64,000 nucleotides of DNA from contig NZ_BMNE01000013.1 in assembly GCF_014646295.1 (NCBI RefSeq), positions 1 through 64,000 on the forward strand. The letters run 5' to 3'. Positions 18,988-28,487 of the stretch are shown piece after piece. Under the pieces are notes generated by a model. It made no database searches, was not told where the DNA came from, and worked only from the letters and a program-made list of their open reading frames with translations. Numbering within the stretch: position 1 is the stretch's first letter; the number at the start of each line of letters is the position of its first letter. Position numbers and translations under genes: made by a program. This DNA comes from Nocardia rhizosphaerihabitans. Its GTDB lineage: Bacteria > Actinomycetota > Actinomycetes > Mycobacteriales > Mycobacteriaceae.

Positions 18988-19773
18988 TCATTTACTATCG
19001 ATGATCGCATCCAGGAACCGCCTGGTCCGTGAGCTGGCAGGGTCGGTGAAGATCTCCTCTGGCGGACCCGATTCGACAATACGACCGCTGTCGAACATCA
19101 ATATCCGATCGGACACTTCGCGGGCGAAACGCATTTCGTGGGTGACACAGAGGAAGGTGATATCGGTGTCGGCGGCGATGTCAGCCAGCAGATGGAGCAC
19201 CCCGGTGACGAGTTCCGGGTCCAGCGCCGAGGTCACCTCATCGAGCAAGAGAACTTTCGGTTCCATCGCCAGTGCCCGCGCGATCGCAACACGTTGCTGC
19301 TGGCCACCGGACAGTTGTGACGGCGAGGCGTCGGCTTTGCCCGCCAATCCGACCAGCTCGAGCAGCTCCCGCGCCCGCTGGTCGGCCAGGTCCTTCGGCA
19401 GGCCGAGACTGCGCACCGGACCCAGCGTGATGTTGCGCAATACCGACATATTGGGGAACAGGTTGAATTGCTGGAACACCATGCTGATCAGTCGACGCAT
19501 CTGGCGCAGGTGCGCTTCCCCCGCCGGAATCAGCGCGTCGCCGTCGCGTTCGTGGCTGAGGTAGTCACCTGCCACTTCGATCGTTCCGCTGTCGGCCCGT
19601 TCCAAGGTCATCAGCATCCGCAGAATCGTTGTCTTACCCGAGCCCGATGGCCCGATCAGCGTAACGAACTCACCTGGTGCAACAGCGAAGTCGAGGTGAT
19701 CCAGGCACACGGCGGTGCCGAAACGCTTCTCGACATCGGTGAACCGGATCATCGGTTCAGATACTTGCGACAC
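18988..19773 (-). CDS. ehuA: Ectoine/hydroxyectoine ABC transporter ATPase
   Basis: The 261-residue polar-amino-acid-class ATPase energises uptake. Walker A GPSGSGKTT is near residue 41, the Q-loop is VFQQFNLFPNMSVL, the signature LSGGQQQRVAIARALA is near 158, Walker B is VLLLDEVTSALD, and the H-loop is CVTHEM. It overlaps the preceding permease gene by 17 bases. The ectoine assignment comes from the set: solute-binding protein and both permeases resemble EhuB, EhuC and EhuD. A glutamine or other polar amino acid substrate is the main alternative. Confidence 0.85.
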   Translation of the reverse strand: MSQVSEPMIRFTDVEKRFGTAVCLDHLDFAVAPGEFVTLIGPSGSGKTTILRMLMTLERADSGTIEVAGDYLSHERDGDALIPAGEAHLRQMRRLISMVFQQFNLFPNMSVLRNITLGPVRSLGLPKDLADQRARELLELVGLAGKADASPSQLSGGQQQRVAIARALAMEPKVLLLDEVTSALDPELVTGVLHLLADIAADTDITFLCVTHEMRFAREVSDRILMFDSGRIVESGPPEEIFTDPASSRTRRFLDAIIDSK

Positions 19774-20434
19774 GCTTCTCCAGTTTTCGAATCAGCACCG
19801 AGCAGGGATAGCTCAGCGCGAGGAACGTCAGCCCGACCGCGAACCATGCCTCGGGACCGGCTCCGCCGACATCGGCGGCATAGACCGTCTTCACCTGGTA
19901 GACCATGTCCAAAATGACGATCGCCGAGAGTAGCGGAACTTCCTTGAACATCGCGATGGTGTAGTTGCCCAGCGCCGGAACAACACGCGGCACGGCTTGA
20001 GGGATGATCACATCGGTCCACGCCCACCGCCGAGGCAGGTTCAACGCCACCGTTGCTTCCCACTGAGCGACCGGCACCGCGTCGATGCCCGCGCGGAATA
20101 CCTCTGCCGTGTAGCAGGCATAGTGCACCCCCAACGCGGTGACGCCGACAATCATTCGCTGAGTGTCCACCGGCAATCCGCCCAACAGTTCCGGCCGCAC
20201 CACCCAGTAGAGGAAGAAGATCTGCACCAGCAATGGTGTGCTGCGGACGAACTCGATGAACACCCAGACAAGCTGGCTCAGCACCGGCAGTCCGGATCGG
20301 CGGATCATCGCGAAGATCAAGCCGAGTACGTAGGCCGCCAGCGATCCGAGGATCGTGTATTCGACCGTGACCAGAAGTCCCTCCCAGATGAACGGGAATG
20401 CATCGAAGAACCGTTGCCACCGCCATTTCTCCAT
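19757..20434 (-). CDS. ehuD: Ectoine/hydroxyectoine ABC permease, EhuD type
   Basis: About 225 residues from ATG 20434, whose first base is the last base of the ehuC stop (TGATG). It has five hydrophobic helices and the permease coupling motif near EATVALNLPRRWAWTDVIIPQAVP (EAA loop), which contacts the ATPase. A longer frame starting at 20473 would overlap ehuC and adds no membrane helix. It forms a heterodimeric pore with EhuC. Confidence 0.85.
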   Translation of the reverse strand: MEKWRWQRFFDAFPFIWEGLLVTVEYTILGSLAAYVLGLIFAMIRRSGLPVLSQLVWVFIEFVRSTPLLVQIFFLYWVVRPELLGGLPVDTQRMIVGVTALGVHYACYTAEVFRAGIDAVPVAQWEATVALNLPRRWAWTDVIIPQAVPRVVPALGNYTIAMFKEVPLLSAIVILDMVYQVKTVYAADVGGAGPEAWFAVGLTFLALSYPCSVLIRKLEKRVASI

Positions 20435-21162
20435 CACGTCTCCAAACCCGCCGGTGCGGTTTGGTGGCCCCACCGCGCCGGCCGTCCCGCCCGACGGGCC
20501 GCGATCTGTTCCAGCGCCCGCATCACCACGGTGATGACGGCCGCGATCAGCAAGTACGCCACCAGCTCGACCAGGTAGATCAGGCCGAGCTCGCGGGAGA
20601 ACGCGGGCACCGCTCGCAACTCGTCAGCCTTCTTGAAGATCTCGGGTACGGCGATGAAACTCAGCAGCGCGGTGCCTTTCAGCAACTGGATGAACAGGTT
20701 GTTGAAGGAGGGCAGCATTTCCACGACCGCCTGGGGCAGCACGATCCGCCACAGGCGCTGCCGCGGTGACAAATTCACCGCGATGGCGGCCTCCACTTGA
20801 CCTGCCGGCACGGAGCGGATCGCGCCGCGAACGATCTCGGCACCGTAGGCGCCGTGGTTGAGCCCCAGCACAAGAATGCCGATCACCAACAACCCGCGAT
20901 CAGTAGCGCCCAGTGATACCCCGAGAAAGATCGGGAGCGCGACCGCGAAGAAGAACAGCTGAACCACCTCGGAGCTCCCCCGAAGCGACTCGACGTAAAT
21001 CCGCGCCAGTACACGTGGCAGGCGGTACCGCGACAACAACGCGATACCGGCGACCGACGACAACACGATTGTCAACGCGATTCCACCGACGGTGGCCCAC
21101 ACGGTGAAAGGCAGTCCGTCCAGAACCCGTTCTACGTAGGTCGGGAGATTGTCCGAAACCAC
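20434..21162 (-). CDS. ehuC: Ectoine/hydroxyectoine ABC permease, EhuC type
   Basis: The 242-residue polar amino acid permease (HisM/GlnP class) has five helices and the EAA loop (VEAAIAVNLSPRQRLWRIVLPQA near residue 123). It follows the solute-binding gene after three bases and overlaps ehuD by one. Together with EhuD and EhuA it imports compatible solutes, fitting the salt-stress genes on either side. Confidence 0.85.
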   Translation of the reverse strand: MVSDNLPTYVERVLDGLPFTVWATVGGIALTIVLSSVAGIALLSRYRLPRVLARIYVESLRGSSEVVQLFFFAVALPIFLGVSLGATDRGLLVIGILVLGLNHGAYGAEIVRGAIRSVPAGQVEAAIAVNLSPRQRLWRIVLPQAVVEMLPSFNNLFIQLLKGTALLSFIAVPEIFKKADELRAVPAFSRELGLIYLVELVAYLLIAAVITVVMRALEQIAARRAGRPARWGHQTAPAGLET

Positions 21163-21165
21163 GGG

Positions 21166-22053
21166 TCAGGCGATGCAGTACTGCTCGGTGGTGGATGTCG
21201 GATCCGGCTCGTTCGCCGCGGTGAGGCCGAACGGCTCGACCAGCTTCAGCCACTCGCCGCTCTCGTGCAGAGCGCGCAATTCGCGGTTGAAATCGTCTCG
21301 GAACTCGGTGTCGTCGAGCCGGAAATTGAACGTGCCCACGGCGGGCTTGTCCCCGAACTGGAACGACGGGGTGGTCTCCAGTTTCGCCTCGGGATTCTGC
21401 CGAACCAGCCACGCACTGGTGACGTCGAGCAAGGCGGCGCCATAGACGTCTCCGGCCTCCACGGCCCGCAGAATATCGTCCTGCTTCGCCATGGGCTCGA
21501 TCAGCCCGCTCGGCACCCCGGCGGACTCGGCGTACCCGTTCTCCACCGCGCCGCCCAAGGTCGCGATTCGGACGTTCTCGCGGGTGATGTCTTCGAAGCG
21601 ATCGATCTTGCGCGGATTGCCCTCCGGCACGAGGAACGCCGACCCGACCTGATAGTCGGGAATGGCGAACGCCGAACTCTGGCATCGTTTCGGATTGATG
21701 AACATCCCCGCAGCGACGAATCCGTAGTTGTTGGCACGTACTCCGTCGATGAGACCGTCGAAGTCGGTGACGACGCCTTCGATCTTGTCGATGCCGAGTT
21801 TGCCCAGGACCGCGCGCGCCACCGTCGGGGCGTAACCGGTGAGTTCGCCATCGGGACCGAGGTAGGCCCACGGTGACTCGTTGGCGAAACCGACTTTGAT
21901 CGATCCGGAGGCCTTCGCCTCGGCATACGTCACCGCCGCGGGCTCGCCGTCACCGCCGAGGCCGCAGCCGGTGGCTGCCAGTGCCAGTGCCACCACCACG
22001 ATCGACACGCCCCAGCGGGAACGACGGACCGATTTCCGCACACCGATTCGCAA
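21166..22053 (-). CDS. ehuB: Ectoine/hydroxyectoine-binding lipoprotein
   Basis: The 295-residue extracellular receptor of the Ehu importer has a basic N-terminus, hydrophobic core and lipobox AATGC near residue 30. It then has a SBP_bac_3 fold: KVGFANESPWAYLGPDGELTG, GVVTDFDGLIDGVRANNYGFVAAGMFINPKRC, and a bilobal hinge. The FINPKRC segment and the later Cys recall the EhuB subgroup. Start TTG or a nearby GTG is uncertain. It heads the reverse-strand operon ehuBCDA-nitroreductase and is divergent from a two-component system. Confidence 0.85.
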   Translation of the reverse strand: MRIGVRKSVRRSRWGVSIVVVALALAATGCGLGGDGEPAAVTYAEAKASGSIKVGFANESPWAYLGPDGELTGYAPTVARAVLGKLGIDKIEGVVTDFDGLIDGVRANNYGFVAAGMFINPKRCQSSAFAIPDYQVGSAFLVPEGNPRKIDRFEDITRENVRIATLGGAVENGYAESAGVPSGLIEPMAKQDDILRAVEAGDVYGAALLDVTSAWLVRQNPEAKLETTPSFQFGDKPAVGTFNFRLDDTEFRDDFNRELRALHESGEWLKLVEPFGLTAANEPDPTSTTEQYCIA

Positions 22054-22217
22054 GATCCGACCATCCTGTTCGTTCCTGGTCGACCACCGACCGAGTCCGG
22101 ACAGAGTCGCGGGCCGATATTGAGATCCGCAGCATGGCTGTTTTGCGATCGTGTGACGATCACCCGTCCGGCCGAGTCTCGGTGGCAGGAGTCACCTCCG
22201 TTTGCCATCGGCACGGC

Positions 22218-22270
22218 CCTTGCGGCATCTTTGCGGTAGGTGTGCCGGGAAGTCTGGTCGGCAACCCGGT
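22218..22270 (+). ncRNA. Structured leader element, copy C (upstream of the response regulator)
   Basis: Third copy: TGCGGCATCTTTGCGG, TAGGTG and GCCGGGAAGTCTGGTCGGC, with GCCGGG able to pair with CCCGGT at the right end through one G-U. That compensating wobble relative to copy B supports a real stem. It lies about 100 bases before the response-regulator ATG, in the divergent region with ehuB, and reads toward the regulator. Confidence 0.6.
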
Positions 22271-22369
22271 TCGAGCCCCTTCGCACCGGGGTATATCGCT
22301 GACGGCTGGTACGACACTCGATGTTCGACGATCTCGGGTCGCGAGGTGGATCGAGCTCAGGAGGATCCC

Positions 22370-23080
22370 ATGACTATGCACCTGCTGATCGTCGAGGACG
22401 ACACACGAGTCCGCACATCGCTGCGGCTGGCGATGGAAGACGAGGGCTACTCGGTCGGTGAAGCCGAAGGCACCGAAGCGGCCCTGGACGCTGTGCGCGC
22501 GAACGGCGTACCCGATGTGATGCTGGTCGACCTGATGTTGGGGGGGTTGGACGGATACACCTGCATCCGCGAGATCCGCCGCGATCACGACGTGCCGATC
22601 ATCGTGGTCAGCGCGCGAGACGACACCCATGACGTCGTTGCCGCCCTGGAATCCGGCGCCGACGACTTCGTCACCAAGCCGTTCGAAGTCAAAGAACTCA
22701 CCGCGCGGATCCGTGCGCTGCGCAGGCGGGCCCGAGCCACCGTGGTCGAACGCGAGGTCACCGAACTGGTACTCGACGCATCGCCGGGGCATCGACTGGT
22801 GCTCTGTCCAGAACGTGGATCGCTGCGGCTCTCGGGTGAGGACGTGTACCTCACCCTCACCGAGTTCCGGCTGTTGTGCGAGCTCGCCCAAAACGACAGC
22901 CTGGTCCTGACCAGACAGATGCTGCTCGACAAGATCTGGGACCGCGGCTTCTTCGGCGACGAACGCATCGTCGACGTTCACGTGCGACGGCTGCGCACCA
23001 AAGTCGAACGAGACCCCGCCGATCCGAGCCTGATAGTGACAGTACGCGGCTTGGGCTATCGCCTCGATGTCCAATCCTGA
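22370..23080 (+). CDS. OmpR-family response regulator
   Basis: 236 residues from ATG 22370 with a strong CAGGAGG site. The receiver domain has phospho-acceptor Asp54 (VMLVDLMLGG) and the conserved Lys in VTKPFE; a winged-helix DNA-binding domain starts near 140 (LTEFRLLCELAQN, VDVHVRRLRTKVERDP). It overlaps the kinase gene by 14 bases. The divergent ehu operon and the upstream structured leader suggest that it controls ion or osmotic responses. Targets are not shown by the sequence. Confidence 0.95.
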   Translation: MTMHLLIVEDDTRVRTSLRLAMEDEGYSVGEAEGTEAALDAVRANGVPDVMLVDLMLGGLDGYTCIREIRRDHDVPIIVVSARDDTHDVVAALESGADDFVTKPFEVKELTARIRALRRRARATVVEREVTELVLDASPGHRLVLCPERGSLRLSGEDVYLTLTEFRLLCELAQNDSLVLTRQMLLDKIWDRGFFGDERIVDVHVRRLRTKVERDPADPSLIVTVRGLGYRLDVQS

Positions 23081-24476
23081 CCGGGTTCACCCTCGGCTGT
23101 CCACCCGGCTACGCGGACTGCGCGGGCGGGTCATGGTCGCCTTCATTGCCAGCGCGAGCATGGTCACACTGGTGCTCATCGCCTCGGTCTACGCGATCAG
23201 TGCCGACTACATGCAATCGCAGCGCGAGCGCACCGTGGATCGTGCTGTCGGCGTACACGCGGAGCTGCTGCGGTGGCGACTCGACGACCGGCACATCACC
23301 GGCGAACAGGCGTTGGCCGGGCTGAATCTGTCGACGGGAACCATCGCTATGTTGCGGTGGGAATCGCGCTGGTCGATCGTCGACGCCGACGGTGGCCTCC
23401 CGGTGGTGCCGCCACCGGTGTTCGACGCCGATCAGTCCGATCAGGGCGACAGCGCCGCGATCCGGGTGACGATCAACGGCCAGCCCTACCTGCGGGCATC
23501 AGCGCCCGTCGACGGCAGCGGAGACGCCGTGCTCTACGAGTTCGCTCCCCTCCTCGAACTCGAGTCGACCTTGCGAATGCTGCGCACCATTCTCATCGCC
23601 TGCACGGTGGTTGCCCTCGGAATCGGTGCCGCTCTGGGCGGTTGGGCCGCGCACCACGCGTTGAGTCCACTGCGCCAGGTGGCCAGAACCGCCTCCCGGA
23701 TCGCGTCCGGGGAGCAGGAACTACGCCTGGCACCCTCCGACGACCAGGACCTGTCGACCACCGTCGAGTCGTTCAATGCCATGGTCGATTCGTTGCAACA
23801 CCGCATCGAGCGTGAACGCCGCCTCGTCTCCGACCTCAGCCACGAACTCCGAACACCGCTGACGACCCTCACGACCGCTGCCACCGTGCTGGCCAAGCAT
23901 CGAGACGAACTGTCCGAGCGTCCCAGAACCGCCCTCAAGCTGCTCCTCGAGGAAACCACCTACCTGCGAGGACTCCTCGACGACATGCTCGCGCTGGCCC
24001 GCGTGGAGGCCGGAATTCACCGATCCGATCTGGCGCCCCTGTCGGTATCGGAGCTGCTGAACCAGATCATGTCGGTCCATGCCATCGCGCCGGACGTCCT
24101 CCGAACACACGATCCAGGGCTCGTTCGCGGCAGACGCCTCGAGCTCGAGCGTGCGATCGTCAACGTCCTTGTCAACGCCGACCGCCACGGTGGCGGCGTC
24201 ACCTGCGTGATGGTCGAGCGCGAAGGCGCCGACATCGTGATCACCATCGACGACGCCGGCCCAGGTATTCCCGCGGCCGACCGCGAACGAATCTTCGGCC
24301 GGTTCGTCACCGCATCACGAAGCACCGCAGGTACCGGCATCGGGCTGGCCTTGGTCGCCGAAACCGTCACCGGACATCACGGGCAGATCCGCTGTGACGA
24401 AAACCCCGGCGGCGGCGCACGATTCGTCATGACACTGCCGGCCCACGAGCACGTTCGTCATGAGATCGCAAAATAG
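23067..24476 (+). CDS. Sensor histidine kinase
   Basis: 469 residues with membrane helices near 24-46 and 172-195 flanking an extracytoplasmic sensor of about 125 residues. These are followed by a HAMP linker (HHALSPLRQVARTASRIASG), dimerisation domain with phospho-acceptor His259 (LSHELRTPL), and HATPase N, G1 and G2 boxes (NVLVNADRHGG, DDAGPGIP, GTGIGLALV). Cognate partner of the upstream regulator, with overlapping genes. The sensor has no recognised ligand domain. Confidence 0.95.
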   Translation: MSNPDRVHPRLSTRLRGLRGRVMVAFIASASMVTLVLIASVYAISADYMQSQRERTVDRAVGVHAELLRWRLDDRHITGEQALAGLNLSTGTIAMLRWESRWSIVDADGGLPVVPPPVFDADQSDQGDSAAIRVTINGQPYLRASAPVDGSGDAVLYEFAPLLELESTLRMLRTILIACTVVALGIGAALGGWAAHHALSPLRQVARTASRIASGEQELRLAPSDDQDLSTTVESFNAMVDSLQHRIERERRLVSDLSHELRTPLTTLTTAATVLAKHRDELSERPRTALKLLLEETTYLRGLLDDMLALARVEAGIHRSDLAPLSVSELLNQIMSVHAIAPDVLRTHDPGLVRGRRLELERAIVNVLVNADRHGGGVTCVMVEREGADIVITIDDAGPGIPAADRERIFGRFVTASRSTAGTGIGLALVAETVTGHHGQIRCDENPGGGARFVMTLPAHEHVRHEIAK

Positions 24477-24582
24477 CCGATCGAGCAGCTGCAACGAGGC
24501 ACTGCCAGCCTTTGTGCGTGTCGCATGCCCAGCACCGCAGAGTGTGTCGCGCCGCGACGCGTCACGACCCGGACAGGACACG

Positions 24583-25032
24583 ATGAGGGTCAAGTCCGCC
24601 GGACAGGAAGCACGCAGCGAGGGCACTGCGCACATCGCGATCATCGGGACCGAGTCGTCGTCAGCACGGTCGGTTTCGGAGGAGGACACGCAGCCGGGTC
24701 TCGACAGTGTTGTCGAGACATCGGCGACCGACACAGCGACCGCGCCGCGACAGCGCTCGGTCCCGGTGACCGCTTCGAGAAGTGCCGGTTCTTACCACGC
24801 GGGGATGGTCCGCGTCCGACTCCGGTTTCCGCAGGGCGGCGTCGCGCTCGACTACCGGACCACCGCCGCCATCGCGGATCGGATCGCCACCGAACTCGGT
24901 CGCTACGGAATCGTGGTGACCATCGACGGCGACCTCACGACGGCACTGCGCGACCTGCCGACCGACGACATTTGGTCGGCCCGTGGTGGTGAGATCTCAG
25001 CCGATGCTGAACGGCCTGCCCCCACAGGGTGA
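24583..25032 (+). CDS. Doubtful hypothetical protein
   Basis: An open frame of about 149 codons from ATG 24583, weakly preceded by AGGAC. The first half is S/T/E-rich; the second half has a plausible alternating pattern ending in TTALRDLPTDDIWS. Its 3' end overlaps the reverse-strand MspA relic by 36 bases. No family recognised, and it may be a chance open frame. Confidence 0.3.
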   Translation: MRVKSAGQEARSEGTAHIAIIGTESSSARSVSEEDTQPGLDSVVETSATDTATAPRQRSVPVTASRSAGSYHAGMVRVRLRFPQGGVALDYRTTAAIADRIATELGRYGIVVTIDGDLTTALRDLPTDDIWSARGGEISADAERPAPTG

Positions 25033-25470
25033 CCACCGAGTTCACGTTCGCGGTCGACACCTTCACCTTGACGAAGGCCCGCGCCTGCGCGTAGCCCGGC
25101 ACAGCCACTCAGGCCGATGGTCGAGTCTGCCCAAGTCACCGAGCCACTGCTGCCGCTGAACTTGATCCGCTTCTGATGGCTCTCACTGCCGAACGCGTCG
25201 GCTTCCTCGAGATCGAGCAGGTAGAACGAGGTCGCCTGCCCAGGGCCCAACGTCAGATCAGCGCCGCTCTTGGCACCGACGCTGACCTTCTCCCCATCCC
25301 AGCTGCTCGCGCCGTCGACGCCGCCGCTGGCCGCGCCGCCGTCGATGTTGACTTGACAACCGACGACGTAGCCAGGGTAGATCTTTCCGCCCTTGGCGTT
25401 GGGGCCCGACAGTTCCACCTGTGCGCTCGTCCACTAACCACCTACCGCCAGCTCTGCCCCTCCGTTGATC
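24997..25470 (-). pseudogene. MspA-family porin, broken by two frameshifts and a 5' stop
   Basis: The reverse strand encodes VELSGPNAKGGKIYPG, YVVGCQVNIDGG, the TLGPGQATSF strand and, after a frame change, GYAQARAFVKVKVSTANVNS, then a second change before PFSIG and a stop at 24997-24999. This is the outer-membrane porin pattern of the MspA family in mycolata. Each shift is one extra G (near 25095 and near 25015). An in-frame TAG interrupts the upstream part (GG-stop-WTSAQVEL), and the signal peptide is missing. Old pseudogene or sequencing errors; the TAG plus missing N-terminus favours decay. Confidence 0.75.
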
Positions 25471-26024
25471 CTGATTCGTCCACCCCGCAGGCCAGAACGC
25501 CAAACGCCCCGCGCTCGCAACTTCGGTTCACGCGGTCGTCGACCTCGGTCGGGTGCAGCATCAGCAGGCCTCGGACCCGGCATGCGAGATCGCTGTTGGC
25601 GACCGTGTATCTGTGCTGTCGCTGGGCTGAGGTCAGCCCGACGAGCAAGTGGTGAAAGCGGTGCGGAGTTTGTCCGCGTGCAGCGCTCGATGCACCATCG
25701 GCTCTTCGATAGATGAGCGGTGATGGGCCTGCCGTGAACAGATTAGAAAGGTGGGTTCAGGAACCCTTCGGCGGCGCTCAGCCATCGGAGCGATCATCGA
25801 CGGAGGCTCTGTGACCGGTGTCGTCGAGCACGATCGCCGTGGCACCGCGGATACGTTCGGCGCCCTGTTCGGCCAGCGGGGCGGGGAAGATCATCTCCCA
25901 AAACGCCGTGAAGCCGAAGAATCGGCACGCCGGTGTAGGCGAGCTGACGCACTGGGTCGGGCAGACGAACCGAGGCACTAGGGATCGGGCCACTGTGGCG
26001 CTCGGATTGTGTAAATATGCTGGG
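25471..26024. other. 554 bp with no intact gene
   Basis: No convincing coding region. A reverse-strand frame around 25790-25960 reads FTAFWEMIFPAPLAEQGAER, which could be a scrap of an NAD(P)-binding or NmrA-like protein, but it has no start and no extended similarity that I can judge. The right end holds the start region of the CHAT gene. Confidence 0.4.
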
Positions 26025-28475
26025 ATGCAGCAACTGTGGGCTTTGTGGCGCGACGGGTACCGCGCCGACTCTGTCCGCCATGCACTGGCGATGCCTGTTC
26101 CGGGCCGCTTGTCGCTGCGCTGCAGATACGAAGCGTTGTGCGAAGGAAACACTATCGGGCGGCCAGCTTCGGAGTTCGACATCACCGAACAACTATGGCG
26201 AGAACAGATCACGTTGTTCGATGCCGGTGACATGGCGCTCCGGCGGAACGACACCGACAGCGCGACTGCTGCCTTCGATCGGTTGGTCCGGTCTCAGCGT
26301 GAAGGGCACCACCCGATCACTGGAATCGACGGCCGCATTGGCCTAGCCGACGCGCATCGACAGGCCGAGAGGGTCGATGAGGCTGTCGACCTGTATGCCG
26401 CCGCATTGGCCGAGGCGAGTTCCTGTGGATACGGGTACGGCCAAGTTCGAGCGGGCATACCACTGGGGTACCTACATCTCCGAAGCGGAAGCGCCGCCCG
26501 TGCAGCGCGGGAGTTCGAGACGGCATCCAGGGTTGCGCTAGACAACGACTGGCGTCTGGAAATCGCGAACGCTCTGACCGGCCTCGGCGAGGCATTGCAA
26601 CGTCTGCGCAACGCCACAGGGTCGATGAAGGCACTGCTGGCGGCACTGACCATCTTCGAGGCACTGTCCTCGGACGAAGGGGTGGTGAACGCAACTGTTC
26701 AGCTCGGGGAACTGTGCCGACGCAACCGATGGCTCGCAGAAGCCGCGGGTTGGTACGGGCAGGCAATCGACATCGCGCGACCACGTTCGATGTCTATCGC
26801 GCTCACGAACGCGTTGGACGGACTCGCCGAGGTCCAACTGGCACAGGGTGATCGGCTCTCGGCAATCCGGAACCACTTCGCAGCCTATCGAGTAGCAGGA
26901 CCGGGCAATCCACGCGGCCGCGCGCACGCGGTCAACGGACTCGCCCGCTGTGCGGTGAACGCCCGACGCTACGAAACCGCGATCAAATTCTTCAGTCAGG
27001 GGTTACAGCTGTATCTGTCGATCGACGACCTCACCGCGGCGGCGACATCGGAGACCGGAATAGCGCACTGCCGTGAGGCCCTGGGTGACCTGGAGGCAGC
27101 CGTACAGCACCGCGTTTCAGCGGTCACCCTGGTGGAAGCCATGCGGGCGGCTCAGCTGCAGCACGCCCATCAGGCCGAATACTTCGACCGGTTCGGCACC
27201 GCTCACGAGATGGCGGTACGGACAGCCTTGCGGGCCGGTGATGCCGCCGCATTCGTCGCGGTGTTCGAGTCCATGGCCGGACGCAGGCTTGCCGGGCTCA
27301 TGACCTCCGTGCCCGAGAGCGCCACCGCGGCGGAACAACTGGCAGAGTCCGTCGCGAAAGCGAATGACCAGGCGGGACAGCGGCGCACCCGGACGCGAAC
27401 ACTGGATGGCCTGGCCCTCGGCGAACCTCGGTCCGACCAGGCCAACCAATCTTTCGACGACACCGTGTCCGGACTCTACTCCGCGTTCGATCCAACCGAG
27501 ACCGAGAACCTCTGGGCACAGACCGACACCGGGGATGCACACCTGCTCTTGATCGTAGCGTTGCGAGATCCCGACGAACTGGCGTGGCTGCTACGACCGG
27601 CACGAGGCCAGCTGCACATCGGGCTGCAGGACTTACCCTCGGCCACACGCGAAGTGATCGATGCACTGCACACCGACGGGTTGCCGTTGAACACCGGACC
27701 CGAGTTCGTCGCTCCGCTCGGCGAGTTGATCCCGTCCGCGGTACTCGACGTGATCGCCCCCGACGAGCCGATCGTTGTAGTCCCTCTCGGACGACTGTGG
27801 GCGGTACCGTGGACCGCAATTCCGCTGCCCGACGCGACATACCTGGGTGAGCGAAATCCGGTATCTGTCAGCCCCTCGCTGACCTCCGTAGCGCACACCA
27901 GCGGTGGCGCGCGACAGCCAGCGGGAACGCGCATCGCCTATTGGGAAAGCCCGACCGTCGACCATCACCGCGTCGTCGCCTATCACGGCCGCGATGATCT
28001 GTCCGTCGAACGGGTCGCCGACGCTGCAGCGTGCCGCAGTGCCATCCTGGAAGCCAGGACCGATCTGGTCGTGGTGGTCGCGCACGGACGTCCGGTGCGA
28101 GCACTGGTCCACTATCTCGAGCTCGACGAGCATGTTGCGCTGACCCCCGCCGACATGCTCGACGCAGCGCCACCGCCGACTATCATCCTGATCTCGTGCT
28201 GGGGCGCGCACGCCCCCGGCCGGGTCTCCGGGGATCCGATGACCATCGCCACGCTGGCACTCGCGCGCGGGGTGAGAGCGATCGCCGCGACCACGTCCGA
28301 AATGCTAGACGACCCGTCGAGCTCGGCATTTGTCAACCAATTCCTCAGCGCGGCGACGGTTCACCCACTGCCACAAGCCCTTCACATCGCAACACGTCGC
28401 TGGTTGGCACGCCCGGCCAACCGGGAAGGCTTCTTGTCTCGATGGGCACCACTGATCACTCTGGGCGCTTGGTGA
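26025..28475 (+). CDS. TPR-CHAT caspase-like protease
   Basis: About 816 residues. The N-terminal 480 consist of tetratricopeptide-like helical pairs (ALAEASSCGYGYGQVRAGIP, ALTGLGEALQRLRNATGSMK, GIAHCREALGDLEAAVQHR). The C-terminal 300 form a CHAT domain with the catalytic dyad His687 (VVVVAHGR) and Cys725 (IILISCWGAH). CHAT proteases are caspase relatives, often triggered in bacterial defence or surveillance, with TPRs acting as sensor or recruitment modules. ATG 26025 chosen; an in-frame GTG at 25995 is possible. It heads a three-gene cassette with a zinc ribbon and a membrane protein. Confidence 0.85.
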   Translation: MQQLWALWRDGYRADSVRHALAMPVPGRLSLRCRYEALCEGNTIGRPASEFDITEQLWREQITLFDAGDMALRRNDTDSATAAFDRLVRSQREGHHPITGIDGRIGLADAHRQAERVDEAVDLYAAALAEASSCGYGYGQVRAGIPLGYLHLRSGSAARAAREFETASRVALDNDWRLEIANALTGLGEALQRLRNATGSMKALLAALTIFEALSSDEGVVNATVQLGELCRRNRWLAEAAGWYGQAIDIARPRSMSIALTNALDGLAEVQLAQGDRLSAIRNHFAAYRVAGPGNPRGRAHAVNGLARCAVNARRYETAIKFFSQGLQLYLSIDDLTAAATSETGIAHCREALGDLEAAVQHRVSAVTLVEAMRAAQLQHAHQAEYFDRFGTAHEMAVRTALRAGDAAAFVAVFESMAGRRLAGLMTSVPESATAAEQLAESVAKANDQAGQRRTRTRTLDGLALGEPRSDQANQSFDDTVSGLYSAFDPTETENLWAQTDTGDAHLLLIVALRDPDELAWLLRPARGQLHIGLQDLPSATREVIDALHTDGLPLNTGPEFVAPLGELIPSAVLDVIAPDEPIVVVPLGRLWAVPWTAIPLPDATYLGERNPVSVSPSLTSVAHTSGGARQPAGTRIAYWESPTVDHHRVVAYHGRDDLSVERVADAAACRSAILEARTDLVVVVAHGRPVRALVHYLELDEHVALTPADMLDAAPPPTIILISCWGAHAPGRVSGDPMTIATLALARGVRAIAATTSEMLDDPSSSAFVNQFLSAATVHPLPQALHIATRRWLARPANREGFLSRWAPLITLGAW

Positions 28476-28487
28476 AAGGACTACTCC

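Noticed and set aside
25778..26254. Reverse frame suggesting an NmrA-like scrap
   Set aside because: Only about 20 residues look protein-like and it conflicts with the CHAT gene at its left side.
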